The position numbers and the translations under genes are program-made. The notes under the pieces are model-generated. The model saw only the letters and a program-made list of their open reading frames with translations, did no database searches and was not told where the DNA came from. Positions 26,991 through 35,141 of a stretch of 64,000 nt of DNA are shown here, one piece after another. Each line of letters starts with the position of its first letter. Within the stretch, counting starts at the first letter, position 1. Origin of the DNA: Bacillus sp. Y1 (GTDB taxonomy: Bacteria > Bacillota > Bacilli > Bacillales > Cytobacillaceae); NCBI RefSeq assembly GCF_003586445.1, contig NZ_CP030028.1, forward strand, positions 2,680,501 to 2,744,500, written 5' to 3'.

Positions 26991-29699
26991 ATGACATCAG
27001 AGAATCTATTCGTTCAGAAAAAATATTATCAAACCCTAATTGAACAAGAAACGGATTTCCCCGTACGTTCGCTTGGGGAAGCTTATTATAAGGAGCAACA
27101 AAAGGACGTACCTGACTTAACACCCATTCGATTCGCCCAAGGGGAACTGTATTTCCTATACAAAGACTTTGAATCAGCGATCTTTAAATGGGAAAGCATT
27201 CAAAATGAATTAGCACCATGGGCCAAAAAGAATATCGCTGATGCTTACTTGGAGTTAGAGCAATACTCAACTGCAGAGGAAATCTATAAAAGAGTAAGTA
27301 CCGAGTCCATCGTACTTCATACAGAAGTCTCGTTACAGCTATTTAGACTATACGTAAAAGACGGTCGTACCCATGAATCAACGTCTATTATTAGCGAAAT
27401 CATTAACAACCATCCCGACTATCCAGGAGTAACTGAACTTGCCCGTCTCTTCTTTGAAGAAATAGAAGATTGGGCTAACGCAATGAATCTTGCCATGAAA
27501 GAATTTATGCGTACCAACTCTCCTGAATGGATCGATGTCATTAAAAGATATTGCGATGAAAAACGGACCACAATTTTCAAACCTGAAGAGTACACGCCAT
27601 TTTTATCGTACTTGTTAAGCCTTGATCGCATTCGATTCGAAAAAATTGTTTTTAAGCTGTGGGAAAATTACGAAGAACAATCAGAGCTACTCGATTGGGT
27701 AAGCGAGCTTAATTCATTACTGCTACAATCTGAGCTCCCTGAACAGTTATCATGGAAGCTGTTATCTCAGCAATACTTAAAAACATTTCAGCTATTTTTA
27801 AATGGAAAGTATTCCTTGAACGAGATTCAAGAAATCATTCCATTACTGCTGAAAAATTGGATGCGTTTCGCAGATTCAAATCATTTTATCTTTACTGCAT
27901 GTGCAGCACTTGCATGGAATGAAGTTTTCCCTGGAACGATCAATGAAGACACCGTTACGGAAGCAAACCATGCATTATCCACTTCAGCTTCAAATGGACT
28001 AATTGATGTGCACCAGACAAAACAATTGTTCTCTAGTATCGTTACTTGGGCTGAAGAAGAAGATCTTCCGGTAAGTAATAAGCTGAAATGGATCATGGGG
28101 AATTTACAAAATAAGCAAAGCACCATTACATTGTTTACAGGAACAAGCAAGCTACAAACAACGATCTTAAGTGATGTGCTTGGACATGAACAAGTAAACC
28201 AATTGTCTTCCAAATTAGCGTTGTATAGCTACTTGCCTGAGTCTGAATTAGTTGAAGTGAACTCTGTGGAATCCAAACAAGTAAGCAGTCCTACGGAAAT
28301 TGGGTCAACCGATCATTACATCCACTCTAAAGGACCTTATGAACTGTTAAAAGCAGCAAACACCTCATTAATGTCCATACCACCGTATCGTGGAACGGTT
28401 CAAGAAAGAAGTTCTCTTTCCGTTAACTTACACATGGCTGATAGCATTATTTATGTTTTAAATGAGGAAAATCCCTTAAACGATATGGAATTGAATGTGA
28501 TAAAGCAAATGAACCAGCAAGCTAACGATCATACGTTCATTTTTATCCTTCCGATCCCAAATGCGGTAGAAGAAGAGACTGGCGTTTCTTATTATTTGGA
28601 AACCATAAGGAAAAACCTGAATCCTATCTTCCCGAATACTAACATTTACCCATACACGTCTTCTCAGGCTGTGGACTGGAGTGACATTTTAACCGATATT
28701 AACAGCGAACAAGCCAACGAAAAAAGAACAAGAAAAGAGCTTTACTTTATTAAAGAAACACTTCACTATCTGTTAGCTAAACGGGCTGATAAAGAAGAAA
28801 AATTAATCGATGTAATTCAATGGAACAAAGAAATGTTAGCTAAGGTTAGTGGAGCTTCCATGCAGCTTGGTGATTTAGAACAGGAAGTCGGAGAAAGACT
28901 GAAGAGCAATTATGTTACGATCCTGCAGGAACTTTCTACAGAAGTAGAAGCAGACATACCTAATGTACTAAAGACAACAGCTGAATCTATTACGGATCAA
29001 AGCAACCTTGCCACTATCCATCTTCAATTAAACGAGGAAATGAACAGGCGCATGGAGGAATATTTACAAAACACCACCCTTCCAAAACTCTACTCCTCGC
29101 TTCAAAAATGGATTGGTCTTACGAAAGAGGAACTTCAGCAGATTCGCGCTTATTTAGACGAAATGGCTACAAGTTTTAATGGCTTATACGGAATTGAAAA
29201 ATTTCAATTTCCAGTAGATGATCAATTACTTCATGATTGGAGAAGAGACACTGGGCGGTTGACAAGTGGTGTTCAATTAGAACACATCAACATTATGTTA
29301 AAACATAATCCAACACAATTACTACTAAAGGGCGCAGGTAAGCTATTCGCTGGTATCGGTCAAAATAAAGCCATGCTGCAGCAAAAATACAAGCGCTATG
29401 TGGAAACGGAAGATTATTCAGAAGTAGCAAAACAAGTAAGTAAACAGTTTTTTGCTCCTTATCATTTTTTTGCTATGGCAATACAAAGGGATTTAGAATC
29501 GTTTTTTCAAAAGCCAAAGGATGAGTTAACACATACGGCAGAAGACTTAGTAGAAAAGATCAGTCAGTATGAGCAATCTTTAACAAAGCTTCAGCAAAAT
29601 CCAACAGCTTTTGAGGATCCAATTAAGCTATTCACGGTCCGTTATAAGCAATATGAATTCCTGTTTACTGGACTTCCTAAAGTCAAACAAGAAGTATAA
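26991..29699 (+). CDS. TPR protein with a degenerate dynamin-like GTPase region
   Basis: 902 residues from ATG 26991, 7 nt after GGAGG; an in-frame ATG at 26958 lacks a ribosome site. Residues about 1-190 are helical repeats of TPR type. Residues about 375-560 keep the order of a dynamin G domain, but with lost nucleotide motifs: GTSKLQTT at about 384 where a GxxxxGKS/T P-loop would sit, LMSIPPYRG at about 461 in place of DTPG, then ADSIIYVLNEENPLNDMEL and FIFILPIPNAV where TKxD is expected. The C-terminal about 300 residues are long helices like a dynamin stalk. I see no membrane anchor. Monocistronic, with a terminator behind it. Domain reading is inference from pattern only. Confidence 0.6.
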   Translation: MTSENLFVQKKYYQTLIEQETDFPVRSLGEAYYKEQQKDVPDLTPIRFAQGELYFLYKDFESAIFKWESIQNELAPWAKKNIADAYLELEQYSTAEEIYKRVSTESIVLHTEVSLQLFRLYVKDGRTHESTSIISEIINNHPDYPGVTELARLFFEEIEDWANAMNLAMKEFMRTNSPEWIDVIKRYCDEKRTTIFKPEEYTPFLSYLLSLDRIRFEKIVFKLWENYEEQSELLDWVSELNSLLLQSELPEQLSWKLLSQQYLKTFQLFLNGKYSLNEIQEIIPLLLKNWMRFADSNHFIFTACAALAWNEVFPGTINEDTVTEANHALSTSASNGLIDVHQTKQLFSSIVTWAEEEDLPVSNKLKWIMGNLQNKQSTITLFTGTSKLQTTILSDVLGHEQVNQLSSKLALYSYLPESELVEVNSVESKQVSSPTEIGSTDHYIHSKGPYELLKAANTSLMSIPPYRGTVQERSSLSVNLHMADSIIYVLNEENPLNDMELNVIKQMNQQANDHTFIFILPIPNAVEEETGVSYYLETIRKNLNPIFPNTNIYPYTSSQAVDWSDILTDINSEQANEKRTRKELYFIKETLHYLLAKRADKEEKLIDVIQWNKEMLAKVSGASMQLGDLEQEVGERLKSNYVTILQELSTEVEADIPNVLKTTAESITDQSNLATIHLQLNEEMNRRMEEYLQNTTLPKLYSSLQKWIGLTKEELQQIRAYLDEMATSFNGLYGIEKFQFPVDDQLLHDWRRDTGRLTSGVQLEHINIMLKHNPTQLLLKGAGKLFAGIGQNKAMLQQKYKRYVETEDYSEVAKQVSKQFFAPYHFFAMAIQRDLESFFQKPKDELTHTAEDLVEKISQYEQSLTKLQQNPTAFEDPIKLFTVRYKQYEFLFTGLPKVKQEV

Positions 29700-29707
29700 A
29701 TATTTTC

Positions 29708-29741
29708 AAGCTGGTGCAAACATATGCATCAGCTTTTTTCA
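29708..29741 (+). terminator. Terminator after the TPR protein gene
   Basis: AAGCTGGTGCA (29708-29718) pairs with TGCATCAGCTT (29725-29735), followed by TTTT. Confidence 0.85.
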
Positions 29742-29769
29742 TTCATTCCCCCTAAATTTTTGAACAAAA

Positions 29770-29841
29770 TGTGAATACCTTCACATAGTTAACGAAAGTG
29801 TGACAAACTTCACAAGTTTTCAACATAAAAGAAGTTAAAAT
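29770..29841 (+). promoter_or_regulatory. Nitrite reductase promoter with two Fnr boxes
   Basis: Two perfect TGTGA-N6-TCACA palindromes: TGTGAATACCTTCACA (29770-29785) and TGTGACAAACTTCACA (29799-29814). A -10 element TAAAAT lies at 29836-29841. With a start near 29848 the second box is centred at about -41.5, the classic class II Fnr/CRP position, and the first at about -70.5. No -35 is needed in this layout. It implies induction under oxygen limitation. Confidence 0.8.
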
Positions 29842-29904
29842 AGAGCTATCAAGTTGATTGTGAATTAACGAGCATAAGGCTCAGGCTGGGGAGGACATAA
29901 CAAA

Positions 29905-32340
29905 ATGGAAAAACGACATTTAGTTCTTATTGGTAACGGGATGGCAGGAGTAAGAGTAATAGAGGAAATTCTAAAACTAACACCCGATGCTTTTCATATA
30001 ACAATCTTTGGAAACGAACCATATCCAAACTACAATCGAATTCAGTTATCAAATGTATTGCAAGGGAAAACAACGGTAGATGACATTTTTCTAAATGAAT
30101 GGGAATGGTACCGTGAAAATAATATCACTTTATATACAAATGAAGCAGTTGCAAAAATCAATCCACAATTAAAGACAGTCGTTTCTTCAACGGGAAGAAT
30201 CGTTGCTTACGATGAACTTATTATTGCAACAGGATCAAGCTCATTCATCCTACCGGTACCAGGTGCTGATAAACAAGGCGTAACAGGCTTCCGTGATATC
30301 CAAGATTGTGAAAATATGATGGAAGTAGCTCGTACTCATAAAAAAGCAGTAGTCATCGGTGGTGGCCTTCTTGGTCTAGAAGCTGCAAGAGGTTTAATTG
30401 ACCTTGGTATGGACGTACATGTGGTTCATTTGATGCCACACCTAATGGAAAGACAGCTAGATGAGACAGCTGCAACGATGCTGAAAGAAGAACTTGAAGC
30501 TCAAGGAATGAAGTTCTTATTCGAAAAACAAACGAGTGAAATTCTTGGAGATGACCGCGTAACAGGTCTTCGATTTAGCGATGGAACAGAAATCGAAACA
30601 GATCTAGTCGTTATGGCGGTTGGAATTAAACCAAATACACAGCTTGCAAAAGATGCTGGTATTAACGTAAACCGTGGGATTGTCGTAAATGACTTTATGG
30701 AAACAAATACACCTAATGTATATGCGGTTGGGGAATGTGCAGAACATAGAGAGATCACGTATGGAATGGTCGCCCCACTGTATGAACAAGGGAAGGTTTT
30801 AGCACAGAGAATACTCTGTTTAGAGGTTGCACCGTATGAGGGATCGGTTACAGGGACCCAACTAAAGGTATCTGATGTTGATCTGTATTCTGCGGGTGAA
30901 ATTATTGATGATAAATCAACAAAAGCAATCAAAGTTCACAATGAATTTGAAGGCATCTATAAAAAGATACTAGTAAGAGACAATCGAGTGGTAGGGATTG
31001 TTCTATACGGTGACACAAAGGATAGCACAAAATTGTTCCGCATGCTTGTTGATAAAGAAGATGTAAGTGGTAAAACAAGCGCAAGCATCTTAGACTCTGG
31101 ATGCTGTGGCGGGGGTCAAGCAGACATGAGCGTTGACTCTATGCCAGATACGGAGATTGTGTGTGGATGTAACGGTGTATCAAAAGGAACCATCGTGGAA
31201 GCCATTCAAACAAAAGGACTTACAACAGTTGATCAAGTATCTAGCTGTACAAACGCCGGACGTTCTTGCGGTCGTTGTAAAGGCCTTGTTGGTGAAATTC
31301 TTGCTTACACATTGGGTGATTCTTTTGATGCAACAAAAGCTAATAAAAAGACTCTCTGTGGCTGTACAACATTAAGTCGTGACGAGGTTGTTGCTGAAAT
31401 TAAAGAAAAAGGCATGATGAGTACAAAAGAAGTCATGAATGTTCTCGGCTGGAACAACGAGGAAGGCTGCAGCAAATGTCGTCCTGCTCTTAACTACTAT
31501 TTAGGTATGCTGCATCCTGAAGAATACCTTGATGATCGCGACTCTCGACTGGTTAACGAAAAAATGCACGCAAACATTCAAAAGGACGGCACATACTCTG
31601 TTGTTCCAAGAATGTACGGTGGTGTAACGAATGCTGAGGACTTAAAGAAAATTGCTGAGGTAACTGAGAAGTACAATATACCGCTTGTAAAGCTAACGGG
31701 TGGACAGCGTATCGCATTACTTGGTGTAAAAAAGGAAGATCTGACAAATGTTTGGGAAGACCTTGGAATGCCGTCTGGTTATGCCTACGGAAAAACATTA
31801 CGTACGGTAAAAACATGTGTGGGATCTCAATTCTGCCGTTATGGTACACAAGATACAATGCAACTAGGAATCGACCTTGAGAAGAAATTTGAACGTCTAG
31901 ACACTCCTCATAAATTTAAGATGGGAGTATCTGGCTGTCCACGAAACTGTGCAGAAGCAGGAATTAAAGATATGGGGATAGTCGGAATCGATGGCGGATT
32001 TGAATTGTATGTAGGCGGCAACGGAGGAACCGATCTTCGTGCCGGTGACCTTCTCTTCACGTTAAAGACTGAAGAAGAAGTAATGGAAATGATTAGTGCT
32101 TATATTCAATACTACCGTGAAACTGCGAATTACCTAGAGCGTACATCTACTTGGATTGAACGTGTGGGGCTAGATCATGTAAAAGAAGTATTGCAGGATG
32201 CTGAAGTAAGAAAAGAATTAACGGCAAAACTTGATCGTTCCCTAACTAGATACACAGAGCCTTGGAATGAAGCATTGAAAAATCAACAAATTCGTGAAAA
32301 ATACTACAAAACAGAGGAAATTCCAGAAGTTTTAGTCTAA
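29905..32340 (+). CDS. nirB: Assimilatory/ammonifying nitrite reductase [NAD(P)H] large subunit
   Basis: 811 residues. It reduces nitrite to ammonium with NAD(P)H. Order: FAD/NAD(P)H module (VLIGNGMAGVRV, VVIGGGLLGLEAARG), BFD-like [2Fe-2S] domains (CGCNGVSKGTIVEAI, CTNAGRSCGRCKG, CGCTTLSRDEV), then the siroheme/[4Fe-4S] half with TCVGSQFCRYG and GVSGCPRNCAEAGIKD. This is NasD of B. subtilis. The first gene after the Fnr-box promoter, followed by nirD and siroheme synthesis genes, so the enzyme and its cofactor are made together. Confidence 0.97.
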   Translation: MEKRHLVLIGNGMAGVRVIEEILKLTPDAFHITIFGNEPYPNYNRIQLSNVLQGKTTVDDIFLNEWEWYRENNITLYTNEAVAKINPQLKTVVSSTGRIVAYDELIIATGSSSFILPVPGADKQGVTGFRDIQDCENMMEVARTHKKAVVIGGGLLGLEAARGLIDLGMDVHVVHLMPHLMERQLDETAATMLKEELEAQGMKFLFEKQTSEILGDDRVTGLRFSDGTEIETDLVVMAVGIKPNTQLAKDAGINVNRGIVVNDFMETNTPNVYAVGECAEHREITYGMVAPLYEQGKVLAQRILCLEVAPYEGSVTGTQLKVSDVDLYSAGEIIDDKSTKAIKVHNEFEGIYKKILVRDNRVVGIVLYGDTKDSTKLFRMLVDKEDVSGKTSASILDSGCCGGGQADMSVDSMPDTEIVCGCNGVSKGTIVEAIQTKGLTTVDQVSSCTNAGRSCGRCKGLVGEILAYTLGDSFDATKANKKTLCGCTTLSRDEVVAEIKEKGMMSTKEVMNVLGWNNEEGCSKCRPALNYYLGMLHPEEYLDDRDSRLVNEKMHANIQKDGTYSVVPRMYGGVTNAEDLKKIAEVTEKYNIPLVKLTGGQRIALLGVKKEDLTNVWEDLGMPSGYAYGKTLRTVKTCVGSQFCRYGTQDTMQLGIDLEKKFERLDTPHKFKMGVSGCPRNCAEAGIKDMGIVGIDGGFELYVGGNGGTDLRAGDLLFTLKTEEEVMEMISAYIQYYRETANYLERTSTWIERVGLDHVKEVLQDAEVRKELTAKLDRSLTRYTEPWNEALKNQQIREKYYKTEEIPEVLV

Positions 32341-32404
32341 TATCGTAAGTGAAAAATTATTATTTACGAAGACGAAAATGATGGGTAAAATTAAATGAAA
32401 GGTT

Positions 32405-32737
32405 TTGGTGATTGATATGCCACAAACATTAACAAAGGTTGATGTCGGAAATTATCAAACATTAGCACATCAAGCAGGAAAAGTGATCCGACTTGGCGAA
32501 AAAGAAATAGTCCTATTTAAATTATCAACTGGAGAGGTAAAAGCGGTTGAGAACAAAAGTCCACATCCAAAGGGAGGCACATTAGCAGCTGGCTTAGTTA
32601 GTGGAAGCTATGTATACTGTCCACTTTATGATTGGAAAATCTCTTTGAATGATGGTAAGGTGCAAGCACCAGACGAAGGACAAGTAAAAACGTATGAAGT
32701 AGAAGTAGAGGATAATCGCATTTTATTACTAATATAA
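32405..32737 (+). CDS. nirD: Nitrite reductase small subunit NirD (NasE)
   Basis: 110 residues with the Rieske-like fold of NirD. The two metal-binding loops read NKSPHPKGG and YCPLYDWKI: the Cys of the first CxH and the His of the second CxxH are replaced by Ser and Tyr, so a [2Fe-2S] cluster is unlikely, in line with NirD proteins generally lacking it. It follows nirB by 64 nt. The start may be the ATG at 32417 (MPQTLTKVD), or the GTG at 32405-region frame; 32417 has GGTTTTGGTGATT upstream, so neither ribosome site is strong. Confidence 0.9.
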   Translation: MVIDMPQTLTKVDVGNYQTLAHQAGKVIRLGEKEIVLFKLSTGEVKAVENKSPHPKGGTLAAGLVSGSYVYCPLYDWKISLNDGKVQAPDEGQVKTYEVEVEDNRILLLI

Positions 32738-32786
32738 AGGATGGGGGCGACTTCGCCCCCATTTGCCTTAGGGGGAGGAAGTTTGT

Positions 32787-34256
32787 ATGACAACAGGAAA
32801 AGCATTTTTAGTTGGAGCAGGACCAGGGGATATTGGTCTCATTACAGTAAAAGGTCTAGAAGCCATTCAAAGAGCGGAGGTTATTCTATATGACCGGCTT
32901 GCAAACCCAAAGCTTCTGGATTTTGCATCTCCAAATTGTGAGTTTATCTACTGTGGAAAGCTCCCTGATCGTCATACCCTCAGGCAGGAAAAAATAAATG
33001 ATCTTCTTGTAGAGAAAACAGCTGCAGGAAAAATCGTCGTTCGTTTAAAGGGAGGAGACCCTGGAGTATTCGGACGAGTAGGAGAAGAAGCAGAGGCATT
33101 AGCTCAAAATGGGCTTTCGTTTGAAATGATTCCAGGAATTACTTCCGGAATTGCTGCGCCTCTTTATGCCGGTATTCCAGTAACCCACCGAGAATATGGT
33201 GAATCGTTTGCCATTGTTACTGCTCATGATAAATCAAAAGATGGAAAATCCGCACTCAATTGGGAAGGCCTTGCAAAAGGAATCGATACGATTGCTTTTT
33301 ACATGGGAGTAGGCAATCTTTCGCATATATGTACGAATTTACTCTCACATGGCAAACCAGCTTCAACACCAGTCACGCTCATACAGTGGGGAACATTTGG
33401 CCGTCAAAAAACACTGGAAGGTACACTTGAAACGATCGTTCAGCGTGTAGAGGAAGCAAAGTTTACGAATCCAGCCATCACACTTGTAGGAAATATCGCT
33501 TCTCTTAGAGAAAAAATCAGCTGGTTTGATAAAAAACCATTATTTGGTCGCCAGATATTGCTTCCACGTACAGGGATAAGCACAAGCAATCTAGCAAAGG
33601 CATTAGAAGAACAAGGGGCTGACGTGATTGAATTCCCTAAATGGAAACGCGTAAAAATCACTCCAGATCACCTCATTTTATCAAAGCTTTCTATGTATTC
33701 TTCCATCATATTTACGTCTCCTGAGAGTGTTGACGAATTCTTTCAAATATTGATGGAAGAGAAAATAGATATTCGCTCAATTCAAGCTGATTTGTACGGC
33801 TTGTCGAGGAAATCAGTAAATCAACTGTTGAATAAAGGACTTCTCGCTAATCCAATTGAGAAATTAAGAAAAGGAGGGACTATCCTCCTTATTGGAAATA
33901 GTAATAATATAGAAGAAACTAGTCAAAACGTCTTGAATTTTGGGAATTTTGATACCTTTACAACCTCAATATCAGAAGTAGATGAAAGCTATCTTCCTAT
34001 TTTTAAGCGTATGCTTGACGACTCTAAGCTTAATACAGTAATCTTTCCGAGTTCCGCTTCTGTACCAATATTGATAAAAGCACTTGAAAAAACTGATTTT
34101 CTAACAATAGATATGGTAAAAGAACTAGAAATATACTGCTTAGGAAATCAAACGATGGATGCGCTTCTAGCACATAATATACAAGGGGCAGAGCAAACAA
34201 AAGAAGCAACCATCCCATCCCTTGTATGTACTTTAGTTAATAAGTCTGATTCCTAA
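32787..34256 (+). CDS. cobA: Uroporphyrinogen-III C-methyltransferase fused to a HemD-like domain
   Basis: 489 residues. Residues 1-about 245 are a complete SUMT: VGAGPGDIGLITVKGLEAI, RLKGGDPGVFGR, and PGITSGIAAPLYAGIPVTHR bind S-adenosylmethionine and substrate. Residues about 255-489 resemble uroporphyrinogen-III synthase (LPRTGISTSNLAKALEEQG, IIFTSPESVDEF) although this half is divergent. It makes precorrin-2 for siroheme of the nitrite reductase. The start is ATG 32787 after GGGGGAGG. It corresponds to nasF with an added HemD-like half. Confidence 0.92.
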   Translation: MTTGKAFLVGAGPGDIGLITVKGLEAIQRAEVILYDRLANPKLLDFASPNCEFIYCGKLPDRHTLRQEKINDLLVEKTAAGKIVVRLKGGDPGVFGRVGEEAEALAQNGLSFEMIPGITSGIAAPLYAGIPVTHREYGESFAIVTAHDKSKDGKSALNWEGLAKGIDTIAFYMGVGNLSHICTNLLSHGKPASTPVTLIQWGTFGRQKTLEGTLETIVQRVEEAKFTNPAITLVGNIASLREKISWFDKKPLFGRQILLPRTGISTSNLAKALEEQGADVIEFPKWKRVKITPDHLILSKLSMYSSIIFTSPESVDEFFQILMEEKIDIRSIQADLYGLSRKSVNQLLNKGLLANPIEKLRKGGTILLIGNSNNIEETSQNVLNFGNFDTFTTSISEVDESYLPIFKRMLDDSKLNTVIFPSSASVPILIKALEKTDFLTIDMVKELEIYCLGNQTMDALLAHNIQGAEQTKEATIPSLVCTLVNKSDS

Positions 34257-34273
34257 TAGCAAACGGTGATGAA

Positions 34274-34903
34274 ATGGAGAACTTATATCCTGTTTTTTTA
34301 AATCTAAAACACAAAAAGGTATACGTAATTGGCGGGGGACAAATTGCTGCTCGTAAACTAGAAGGATTATTGCAATCAGAAGCGGTCATTACCATCATAA
34401 GTCCCACTATAATTGAGTCAATTCTTACCTATGTAAACAATGGTTCGGTTCATTGGATTCAGAAGGATTTTGAACTAAGTGATATTGAGGATGCGTTCTA
34501 CATTATCTCTGCTACCAATGATCCATATGTGAGTAGAGAACTACAGAAAGGGATCAGTCCCAATCAACTCGTAAACTTTGCTGATGATCACTCCTCTTCT
34601 AATGTAATCGTACCTTCTGTCGTTAGAAGAGGGAGGCTTGCCATTGCTGTTACGACCTCAGGTGCTAGTCCAAGCTTATCAAAAAAAATTAAAAATGAGC
34701 TAGAGGACAGATATGGTGAAGAATATGAAGATTATATAGAGTTCCTGATGGAAAAGCGTACCTATATTCAAGAGCGTTTAAAGGACGTAGGTAAAAGAAA
34801 AAAATTGCTCTCATTGCTAGTAGAAGATCCGATATTTCGTACGGAAGAGAGAGAAAAGCGCTTCCAAAAAATTTACAAAAATATGATTAATAATTGTGAG
34901 TAA
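34274..34903 (+). CDS. Precorrin-2 dehydrogenase / sirohydrochlorin ferrochelatase-like (siroheme synthase, YlnF type)
   Basis: 209 residues. The N-terminal Rossmann motif VYVIGGGQIAARKLEGLL binds NAD, and VRRGRLAIAVTTSGASPSLSKKIK is the CysG N-terminal/Met8p hallmark with the catalytic region. It oxidises precorrin-2 to sirohydrochlorin; iron insertion may need a separate chelatase. It is the last gene of the nitrite operon, 17 nt after the methyltransferase gene. Its stop codon TAA lies within the left arm of the terminator hairpin. Confidence 0.92.
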   Translation: MENLYPVFLNLKHKKVYVIGGGQIAARKLEGLLQSEAVITIISPTIIESILTYVNNGSVHWIQKDFELSDIEDAFYIISATNDPYVSRELQKGISPNQLVNFADDHSSSNVIVPSVVRRGRLAIAVTTSGASPSLSKKIKNELEDRYGEEYEDYIEFLMEKRTYIQERLKDVGKRKKLLSLLVEDPIFRTEEREKRFQKIYKNMINNCE

Positions 34904-34926
34904 GGGGTGCCTTACTCCTTTTTTTT
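34898..34926 (+). terminator. Terminator of the nitrite reductase operon, overlapping the last stop codon
   Basis: GAGTAAGG (34898-34905) pairs with CCTTACTC (34910-34917) around GGTG, followed by an 8-nt T run. Confidence 0.9.
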
Positions 34927-35079
34927 ATGGTATAATCTGTTTTTGTAAACATGATGCTAAATATTAATGGCATTTTTAAAGAGAATATTAAATATTTTTT
35001 AAGAAAAGACAAGAGTCGTCACAATTTGTTAATAACTATGTTGTACACTATTGTTTGTTACTCGCTACTATTTAAGATA

Positions 35080-35107
35080 TTGACAACTACTAAAAATGAG
35101 CTATTAT
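35080..35107 (+). promoter_or_regulatory. Sigma-A promoter of ltaS
   Basis: TTGACA at 35080-35085, 16-bp spacer, TATTAT at 35102-35107, about 34 bp before the ATG. No sigma-M type element was recognised. Confidence 0.65.
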
Positions 35108-35141
35108 AGTAAAGGTTTTAATGATGAAGAGGTGACTAAAT

